Positions 61,101 to 64,000 of a DNA stretch of 64,000 nt are shown piece after piece. The translations under genes and the position numbers were made by a program. The stretch is from Tubiluchus corallicola (Eukaryota > Priapulida > Priapulimorpha > Priapulimorphida > Tubiluchidae): positions 1 to 64,000 of the forward strand of contig JAQGDQ010000206.1 in assembly GCA_030141605.1 (NCBI GenBank). The letters run 5' to 3'. The notes beneath the pieces are model-generated. The model was not told the DNA's origin and searched no databases. It saw nothing but the letters and a program-made list of their open reading frames with translations. Numbering within the stretch: the stretch's first letter is position 1; each line of letters begins with the position of its first letter.

Positions 61101-63406
61101 ACCTTATTAACCCTTTCAGTCCCAAATTATTTTTTAAAAAGAAAAATGTTTTTTGGCTTGGTACTTTTGTTCAGTATGTCCATCTTGTTTACACATAATT
61201 ATTTTTTTTCTACCCGTGCCCGCATGCTAAATATAGTCTGTGTCCCACGGGATACATTGGGATTCAATGGAAGCATAAAATGTGCTTCATTTTGGAACTG
61301 CTGATGATTTTTTAAAGTATTTAAGACATTTAGTATGCATGCTATGCTGATCTGTACAAAGTCGTCTCTAAAGTACTGTACCTTGCACAGTTTTTTATGC
61401 TATGTAGATTTTTTAGTTTGCCATTTTATCACCATTTTAGTCTATTGTTGTTGGCTTAAATCAAAATAACTATTACCAGATCAAATAACTGTCAGTTTTA
61501 CAATTTTATTAATTTTAAAGGCAGAAAATATTCTTGTATCCCACGGGATACAATGGGTATGAAAGGGTTAACTAAACTCATAATTCAACGAAATTTGGAA
61601 AAGAAACGACCAATATACAAGTAAATCATATAAGAACGAAATAAGTTCTACTGTTTAAACGCTTTCAGTACATGAACAAGCTTTTGCAGACCATTGGATA
61701 ACACTTTTGCATTGCACTTGTACTGGTCACCTGCAAGCCAAAGGTCACCTATTAGCTCAGGCTATTGTTAGCACGCTAAGGTAATTTTGCTGCACCTGGG
61801 CATGTATTCAGAGAAAGAAACAGCAGACAGCACAGAACACAACTGTAAGACTTTGTCATTTATTTGCGTAATGGCCACTCGGAAAGACTGAAACGCGAGC
61901 TCCCATATTTGGTACTCAAGAGAGTGAAATTATTTTGGACGATAATTCAACTGACTTGTACTGTACTTGGAAAATATAAAACCTGTTTTACTATAATTAG
62001 TATCGTGGCATTTATTAATGTTATGTTATAGCGTGAAATGAATTCACGCTATACGTTGAATGCTGTACGCTATACGCTGAATTACTTGAACTTTGCACCC
62101 ATCTATCCACTGATCAACCTCGCCATGGCTTAACTTCGCTTGTGAAACATGTATGATCATTCCCTCCCTAAATTTTGATTAACCTGTTAATTAATAATGT
62201 TATAAATATCATTTTACACATTTTATGGTAAACCGATCTTTGTGTTAAACATTTTTGTGTCATTTTTCTTTAATTTTTGCTAATTAAGACTCTTCCTACT
62301 TGACACTACATTTTTTTGTTTAAAGGACAAGTAAACGATTTTTGGCACACATTAGTTATTTGTTATGTTTAACCATGCTTTTATTATGATATTTTAGGAG
62401 TTAAGACATTGTGCATGCAGCAGCTGGCTAGTTGCAGTTAAACTTCACCTTTCTATCAACTTCATGCCATCTAATAATTAATTAAAGGAAAAATCAACAC
62501 TTGAACAACATTCATTGTATTTTGTGAATACATTCTTCTTTTAAATTTGTAATGATTTCTCAGTTTGACAGACAAGCAGTTGCAGTTGCTGGTCAGATTA
62601 GGACAATAACCCATTAGATGCGTGTAGCGTAGTCATTTCTGTACTTTCCACTTGGTAGCACTAAGTATGCTGTCAGGTTTTGCATTTCAACCAGTACAAA
62701 TTTATCGCAAGTAAACAAATTCAGTACTTGACTAAACCAGCAGGTAAATAAATGTGCACTATATGTGGGGATGGTGGCTGTAACTTCAACAGCGCACAGG
62801 CCCAGCGTTTTAATCAGCTGCAACCAGCACAGGGCAGACCCACGTGCAGGGGTTACGTTCCTGTACAAGTTTCATAACACCTTAGTGCGTTTGAACGGCT
62901 ATCAAATGTACATGCTTGGAATGACTTCAATACTTTTTGCAAAATCTTATGCAGAAAAAAATGCTCTGCAGTTTCTGTTAAACAGTTCTAAACATAAGTT
63001 AACACTTGGAAACTAGAAGGTTTTGAAATGAAAATTTTGTGAGTAATTAACAGGATGATATGAAAGTATGCAACTTTTCATATCATCCTGTCAATTACTC
63101 CACCAAAAAAAAATTAAGCATTTTATTTACAGTGCTAGAAAGGAAATTTAATTCTCTTTCAGAAAATATATAATTCTGTACTAGTATCTCACGCAATTAG
63201 GCCTTTATGGGCATTTTTGTAAGGGGACGTCAATACTACACAAATATTCGTCGCCGTGAAAGAGTTAATGTAAAAAACAACAAAAATTTCTTTACCACGA
63301 TTACGTCAGCATCGACGAGGGTGACGTGGAATAATGCCACGAGGTTGACAACAGTAAATATATACAGCACTGTAATGTGGCATGGCATTCTCTGATAGGG
63401 AAACAT
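40529..63406 (-). CDS. RNF13: RNF13/RNF167-type PA-TM-RING E3 ubiquitin ligase (complete, alternative TM exon)
   Basis: Endomembrane RING-H2 ubiquitin ligase of the goliath/RNF13 family. Coding exons in transcript order: 63406-63296, 60760-60677, 59684-59559, 55428-55344, 54227-54143, then 51525-51420 or 51370-51253, then 46082-45908, 45541-45350, 43065-42875, 40672-40529. All borders are GT/AG and phases join throughout: 432 or 436 residues. Layout: signal peptide (about 1-33); protease-associated lumenal domain (about 38-163) with sequons NET and NFT; one transmembrane helix (about 178-199); basic linker; RING-H2 with ligands C237, C240, C255, H257, H260, C263, C275 and C278 (first form); acidic tail and TTPLL. 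The usual vertebrate length is near 380; the extra lies in the tail. RNF13 versus RNF167 cannot be settled by eye. Confidence 0.95.
40700..41210 (+). pseudogene. RTE-like LINE 3' fragment with RT C-terminus
   Basis: Plus-strand frames read MVGITRRDKIRNNNIRGIVK then, after a frameshift, LRWYGHLKRRVGEDHVGRED ... NAWRRLIHNGDPA stop. An in-frame TGA replaces the expected W before MVG. This RWM-G-RR-D-IRN / RWYGH-RR pattern is the usual C-terminus of many LINE reverse transcriptases. Upstream CAGTGCCGGTCCCAAGCCTG and GGTCAGGAAGGGCATCCGCC are characteristic of the same elements. Broken, and antisense within the last intron of the RNF13-like gene. Confidence 0.8.
41340..41425. repeat. G/C-rich hairpin-forming patch
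   Basis: GGCCGGGGGTTTTGGGGCCG followed by GACCCCCAATGGGG and GGGGGCAAAGCCCCC, a perfect short hairpin. Strikingly GC-rich against the AT-rich intron. Similar patches are common as dispersed repeats; its class is unknown. Confidence 0.6.
41426..42230. other. RNF13-like intron, nothing recognised
   Basis: Ordinary intronic sequence; a CATCATCATCATCAT run is at 42080. No supportable gene. Confidence 0.5.
42238..42560 (+). repeat. dispersed repeat H, copy 2
   Basis: Same orientation as 26440-26780. Shares the Gly/His-like GTGTG-rich stretch and AATAACAAATGGCTATTTGT. Lies in the last intron of the RNF13-like gene. Confidence 0.8.
42700..42829. repeat. 25-bp inverted arms, 130-bp hairpin
   Basis: Arms CATTAGCAATATGCAGCACT+CTTCG (42700-42724) and CGAAGAGTGTTGCATATTGC+TAATG (42805-42829) pair with one mismatch. 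On the transcribed strand it starts about 45 nt after the donor of the exon at 42875-43065. Confidence 0.85.
42875..43065 (-). CDS. RNF13: RNF13-like exon 9
   Basis: Acceptor CATTATTTAG. Two bases complete glycine, then RPVDHPISSYQSSMSTESAD, TLASTDTAGPPEFIGHRAPP, APQLENNYFTAVPVGGAVDA, LSM, donor GTGAGT. Pro/Ser/Thr-rich cytoplasmic tail. Confidence 0.9.
43305..43665 (+). repeat. dispersed repeat with 103-codon frame, copy 2 (frame broken)
   Basis: Plus-strand counterpart of 17395-17758, from TAGAAGCGTACAGCGCT to TGTTGCTCTTTCTA. It reads [20 protein letters not shown] but loses frame after RECNR and again near KEKLGFG. Confidence 0.7.
43666..44560. other. RNF13-like intron, little recognised
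   Basis: Only an (ATATTC)n microsatellite at 44322-44358 stands out. Frames here have no recognisable domain. Confidence 0.5.
44566..45140 (-). repeat. 5S rRNA-derived SINE-like element, copy 2
   Basis: Minus-strand copy of 7541-8140. The 5S-like head is about 45082-44990 (CTTGGATGGGTGACCGCC, GGAATACCAGGTACTG), followed by the same body down to GAAGGATGCCAACCAACAA. Head and body are in the same order in both copies. Just upstream on the minus-strand side lies a B-box-like GAGTTCATATCC (near 45197), which is not a full tRNA. Confidence 0.8.
45350..45541 (-). CDS. RNF13: RNF13-like exon 8 (second half of RING)
   Basis: Acceptor TGATTCTTATAG. Completes alanine, then YHVKCIDPWLTNNKKTCPVC, KRQVIPGEESDNSDSDSGGE, GEGETTPLLQNARAIGSSTF, YTS and one base of glycine. 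Holds RING ligands H260, C263, C275 and C278, then an acidic serine-rich stretch. Donor GTAAGC. Confidence 0.97.
45908..46082 (-). CDS. RNF13: RNF13-like exon 7 (basic linker and first half of RING)
   Basis: Acceptor AATTTGCAG. Reads VAKCVRDHRRKRRSRLSVQH, LKRIPTKKFKKGDEYDMCAI, CLDEYDDGEKLRILPCTH and one base. A strongly basic stop-transfer stretch follows the membrane helix, and KFKKGDEYD.CAICLDEY is a family hallmark. Donor GTACGT. Confidence 0.97.
46240..46831 (+). mobile_element. pogo/Tigger-like MITE, copy 2
   Basis: TA-flanked. Ends CAGTGTTCCCCCACTTATCG and GAAGTAGCGAGGGAACACTG. Internally deleted compared with 13288-13982. Confidence 0.9.
46832..47454. other. RNF13-like intron, nothing recognised
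   Basis: AT-rich intronic sequence between two mobile elements. Confidence 0.5.
47455..48222 (+). repeat. dispersed repeat R1, copy split by a MITE
   Basis: Both halves match 14667-15068 in order. The break is exactly at the MITE at 47672-48011. Confidence 0.85.
47672..48011. mobile_element. pogo-like MITE (CAGTC...CTCGTTAAACCGG ends), copy 2
   Basis: TA at 47670-47671 and 48012-48013. Ends CAGTCGACCCTCGTTAAACC and CCGGTTTAACAATGGTTGAC+TG. It contains a (CA)n/(C)n expansion at 47960-47985. The uninterrupted R1 copy supplies the empty site. Confidence 0.95.
48420..48780 (+). repeat. dispersed repeat family D, copy 3
   Basis: Matches 35100-35455: AATCTTATTGACAAGATACA, CTTGTTTCAAATGACTT, GCACCTAAC. 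Non-coding. Confidence 0.75.
49181..49680 (+). mobile_element. pogo/Tigger-like MITE, copy 3, inside a TA microsatellite
   Basis: Starts CAGTGTTCCCTCACTTATCG and ends AGCGAGGGAACACTA. It is embedded in (TA)n (49154-49180 and 49680-49700), a natural target for a TA-specific element. A 24-bp stretch near 49628 is deleted compared with the other copies. Confidence 0.9.
49740..51252. other. RNF13-like intron, no gene recognised
   Basis: Includes three loose repeats of GGATTTGGATTCGGTCCGGT-like words at 50310-50425. Frames at 49698-49964 and 50632-50868 show no domain or splice context. Confidence 0.45.
51253..51370 (-). CDS. RNF13: RNF13-like exon 6b (alternative transmembrane exon)
   Basis: Acceptor GCATACTTCTAG. 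One base completes arginine, then CYVKLGWHWNDFDVLSYLLP, FLLALAVSALGIFLLGVGM, donor GTGAGT. 118 nt, the same phases as 6a and the same fate downstream. It shares NxFDxxSYLLPF with 6a but has a different, more Leu/Ala-rich helix and a longer lumenal stalk with two tryptophans. Only 49 nt separate it from 6a. Confidence 0.88.
51371..51419 (-). promoter_or_regulatory. 49-nt intron between exons 6a and 6b with branch site
   Basis: On the minus strand it starts GTAAGTTGAA and ends TACTTCTAG. The best branch match is GGACTAACG, with the branch A at 51399. That is 21 nt from the 6a donor and 28 nt from the 6b acceptor. The first distance is too short for normal spliceosome assembly, the second is normal. 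Confidence 0.7.
51420..51525 (-). CDS. RNF13: RNF13-like exon 6a (transmembrane exon)
   Basis: Acceptor TTCTTTTCGCTGTAG. One base completes arginine, then YYLTLTPDPPLNFDSYLLPF, AVVVGICFVIMLVFM, donor GTAAGT. 106 nt. YLLPF...VGIC..I...FM is the version closest to vertebrate RNF13. It forms the single membrane helix. Confidence 0.95.
51634..52124. mobile_element. hAT-like MITE (CAGTGGCGGC ends)
   Basis: Perfect 8-bp duplications AATAGTAC at 51626-51633 and 52125-52132. Ends CAGTGGCGGCCCATAG and GAGCCGCCACTG. 491 bp, unrelated to the CAGGGGTG family. An 81-codon frame inside shows no transposase motif. Confidence 0.93.
52225..52790 (-). repeat. dispersed repeats (inverted copies of 12950-13160 and 31560-31890)
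   Basis: Positions 52225-52440 match 12950-13160 (GTTGGGCTCGCCTGCCGTTA on minus) and 52440-52790 match 31560-31890. Their adjacency here suggests they are parts of one longer interspersed element. Confidence 0.6.
52894..53595. mobile_element. TA-flanked MITE (CAGTCTAGTCTCGTTATCTC ends)
   Basis: Ends CAGTCTAGTCTCGTTATCTC+GCC and GGCGAGATAACGAGGCTAGACTG, near-perfect inverted repeats with TA at 52892-52893 and 53596-53597. The subterminal parts carry further GGCGAGA/ACGAG repeats in both orientations. 702 bp. Confidence 0.93.
53598..54142. other. RNF13-like intron, nothing recognised
   Basis: No repeat or motif could be supported, apart from TTTTAACCCTCATAGGGTCA near 54034, which is palindromic. 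Confidence 0.45.
54143..54227 (-). CDS. RNF13: RNF13-like exon 5 (end of PA domain)
   Basis: Acceptor CATGTTTGCAG. Two bases complete aspartate, then PQDVTIPSVFVGLNDGLQLM, MQYQYMT and two bases of arginine, donor GTAAGA. IPSVFVG is a family hallmark. Confidence 0.95.
54692..55118 (+). mobile_element. hAT-type MITE, copy 3 (right terminus missing)
   Basis: Perfect 8-bp flanks GATTAAAT (54684-54691 and 55119-55126). The left end is CAGAGGTGTGCAAATTAT. The right side stops at TCTCGGCGG and lacks the final 27 or so bases with the terminal inverted repeat. A subterminal piece on the left is also deleted. Confidence 0.88.
55344..55428 (-). CDS. RNF13: RNF13-like exon 4 (PA domain)
   Basis: Acceptor TTTTCTCTTTAG. 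Reads VIAAQRAGYDAAIVFNDQSN, ELIPMYSY and one base, donor GTAAGT. AQRAGY.AAIV is a strong match to the RNF13 family. Confidence 0.96.
55652..56062 (-). mobile_element. pogo/Tigger-like MITE, copy 4
   Basis: Reverse orientation. Starts CAGTGTTCCCTCGCTACTTC and ends TAAGTGAGGGAACACTG. TA on the left, CA on the right. Confidence 0.9.
56349..56721 (+). mobile_element. solo LTR of an LTR retrotransposon
   Basis: Starts TGTTGTGG, ends CACAACA, with 5-bp target duplications ATAAG (56344-56348 and 56722-56726). Inside are a TATA-like TGTATAAGG at 56472 and an AATAAA near 56649, in the order U3-R-U5 on the plus strand. No internal region remains, so it is a solo LTR left by recombination. It lies antisense in the RNF13-like intron 55429-59558. 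The superfamily cannot be told from the LTR alone. Confidence 0.88.
56429..56462 (+). promoter_or_regulatory. heat-shock-element-like motif in the LTR
   Basis: GAATGTTCTAGAAG gives three contiguous alternating pentamers (nGAAn nTTCn nGAAn), followed by AGAATGTTCC at 56452-56462. Further GAA/TTC words occur at 56389-56407. It lies about 30-45 bp upstream of the TATA-like box, the expected promoter position. Confidence 0.6.
56727..57365. other. RNF13-like intron, nothing recognised
   Basis: AT-rich sequence with no repeat or motif to support before the minisatellite. Confidence 0.5.
57366..58600 (+). repeat. 69-bp minisatellite, about 18 copies
   Basis: Unit: CCGATTACCAATGTGGTGTA, CCTTCAGTGCTGACC, CTGTGAAGTTTTAGGGTCTC, CAGGCCCAATCAA. 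A 66-67 bp variant lacks TAC. 69 is a multiple of 3, so both strands stay open for long runs, giving repetitive non-protein-like frames. Confidence 0.96.
58601..59065. other. RNF13-like intron, nothing recognised
   Basis: AT-rich intron sequence. GTTTCGATTTGTAAATTCGG near 58928 resembles loose words at 50310, not a defined repeat. Confidence 0.45.
59066..59402 (+). repeat. dispersed repeat with (CTTA)n tail, copy 2
   Basis: Matches 16825-17180 and ends in a pure TTACTTACTTAC tract. Without the internal duplication of copy 1, this is probably the ancestral arrangement. Confidence 0.75.
59559..59684 (-). CDS. RNF13: RNF13-like exon 3 (PA domain)
   Basis: Acceptor TGTAATTTTCAG. Forty-two whole codons: GYVVYLFPRDACDPVSPPPK, NFTAARPWVALIRRGNCDFD, KK. 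Donor GTGCGT. C..P..PPP and ALIRRG.CDFD are PA-domain hallmarks of this family; NFT is a sequon. Confidence 0.97.
59700..59769. repeat. 31-bp perfect palindrome arms at a splice acceptor
   Basis: Arms TAATGTGATGATATACCATA... (59700-59730) and its exact inverse (59739-59769) with an 8-base loop. On the minus-strand transcript it ends only 15 nt before the acceptor of exon 3. A (TA)n tract continues to about 59806. Confidence 0.9.
59807..60676. other. RNF13-like intron, nothing recognised
   Basis: An AACAACAACAAC run near 59887 is the only simple repeat. Frame 60443-60697 overlaps the exon edge by chance. Confidence 0.45.
60677..60760 (-). CDS. RNF13: RNF13-like exon 2 (start of PA domain)
   Basis: Acceptor TTCTTTTTTCTAG. 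Twenty-eight codons: NTPSNETVEIFKDLPAQFGP, QLPTNGMT, donor GTGAGT. DLPA.FG is a family hallmark; NET is a sequon. Confidence 0.96.
60761..61106. other. RNF13-like intron with dispersed words
   Basis: GATGTGAAAAAACATCCTGTTTTCC near 60986-61010 matches the word family at 13110 and 31895. Confidence 0.4.
61111..61567. mobile_element. piggyBac-like MITE
   Basis: TTAA on both sides (61107-61110 and 61568-61571). Ends CCCTTTCAGTCCCA and TATGAAAGGG. Two internal words GTCCCACGGGATACATTGGG and TATCCCACGGGATACAATGG are near-duplicates. Confidence 0.82.
61572..63295. other. RNF13-like intron 1, no gene recognised
   Basis: Includes a 26-bp-arm hairpin at 63041-63100 and an imperfect AGCGTGAAATGAATTCACGCT palindrome near 62031. 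Frames (62614-62868, 62765-63016) show no domain. Confidence 0.5.
63041..63100. repeat. hairpin, 26-bp arms
   Basis: GAGTAATTAACAGGATGATA+TGAAAG pairs with CTTTTCATATCATCCTGTCA+ATTACTC, one mismatch and a 7-base loop. It may be a remnant of the ATCATCCTG word family. Confidence 0.75.
63296..63406 (-). CDS. RNF13: RNF13-like exon 1 (signal peptide)
   Basis: ATG at 63406 is the first in-frame start after a TGA at 63424-63422: MFPYQRMPCHITVLYIFTVV, NLVALFHVTLVDADVIV, donor GTAAAG. A second in-frame ATG at 63388 gives MPCHITVLYI. Both have A at -3; the upstream one is chosen because it is first. The hydrophobic core and following VDADVIV match the RNF13 signal peptide region. Confidence 0.88.
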
Positions 63407-63559
63407 GTTTTCCCCGGCTAGTCACCTAGCTGCGCGTTACGTCCTGCAACGTGTCACATTTCACTGACTGAAAAATATTAAAATACGGATATATTAGGCC
63501 TAGATTTTAAGATACAAGATCTATGTGCTGATTGGTACTAATCAGCAGTAAGTAATAAT

Positions 63560-63916
63560 CAGGGATGAGCATTGAACATTCGAATCCGAATGAGTTTTTT
63601 TTTGTTCGAATTCGATTCAAACCTAAAATTCATTTGAATAATTCTGCATTTCAGCCACACATGTTCCTTATCATTAAAATGTTTGAAACATCGTGCAATT
63701 AACACAATTTAGCTGCAGTTTCTATGCAAAATTTTTAACAAACTAATAGTGGTTTTACTGCAGAACAAAATGAAGTAATATGCATGATCTTTGTAAGACC
63801 AGTTTTTACGACTGGTTCGAGAACGTGTTCGAAAATCTTTCAAACTCAATTCGAATTCGAAATACTGAAATTTCGTTCGATTCTAATTCGCTTTCCGGTA
63901 GAGAATGCCCATCCTG
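63560..63916. mobile_element. hAT-like MITE (CAGGGATGAGCATT ends) upstream of the RNF13-like gene
   Basis: Ends CAGGGATGAGCATTGAACAT and GAGAATGCCCATCCTG, flanked by GTAATAAT (63552-63559) and GTAATAAC (63917-63924), 7 of 8 bases. The core is TTCGAATTCGA-rich. It lies about 150 bp upstream of the start codon on the transcribed strand. Confidence 0.8.
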
Positions 63917-64000
63917 GTAATAACACACATAGCAAAAACACGATTTAAGTCAATTTAAGTCTCGATTTCAAAAAATGTTTGTACTAGAAACACTGTAGCT

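Noticed and set aside
1-64000. CRISPR arrays, prokaryotic operons or a phage-like system
   Set aside because: Spliced eukaryotic genes throughout; the tandem arrays have no unique spacers and no associated nuclease genes.

Overview
This is eukaryotic nuclear DNA, AT-rich and dense in introns and repeats. It most likely comes from an invertebrate animal. A marine invertebrate such as a tunicate is only a guess; nothing in the window fixes the species. Both recognisable genes are split into many short exons with GT/AG introns, and the exon phases fit together across every junction I checked. Most of the rest is satellite DNA, minisatellites, short inverted-repeat DNA transposons (MITEs), retroelement fragments and dispersed repeats.

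Layout. Positions 1-7280 hold a head-to-tail satellite of roughly 0.8 kb (short) and 1.5-1.9 kb (long) units. The long units carry G/T-only minisatellite cores, and a broken LINE reverse-transcriptase fragment sits inside the array. Positions 7281-11876 hold a 5S rRNA-derived SINE-like element, a hAT MITE with an 8-bp target duplication and a 97-bp minisatellite. Positions 11877-31076 (+) contain the last nine coding exons of SUCLA2, the ADP-forming succinyl-CoA ligase beta subunit. Its N-terminal exons were not found and are presumably upstream. Its introns hold large tandem arrays (44-bp x about 36, 50-bp x about 30, 93-bp, 27-bp) and several MITEs.

Positions 31077-40428 are the gap between two convergent genes, filled with repeats. 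Positions 40529-63406 (-) contain a complete RNF13/RNF167-type PA-TM-RING E3 ubiquitin ligase gene, with ten exon positions and 432 or 436 codons. Its introns hold a solo LTR with a heat-shock-element-like motif, MITEs, a 69-bp minisatellite and a LINE 3' fragment.

Main finding. The RNF13-like gene has two tandem versions of the exon that encodes its transmembrane helix (51420-51525 and 51253-51370). They have the same phases and are separated by only 49 nt. The best branch-point match lies about 21 nt from the upstream donor, and splicing both exons together creates an immediate TAA stop. This is the arrangement expected for mutually exclusive exons that swap the membrane anchor of a RING ligase.

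The two genes act in different places (mitochondrial TCA cycle; endomembrane ubiquitin signalling). They share only their tail-to-tail position. No prokaryotic-style operon, CRISPR array or phage was seen.
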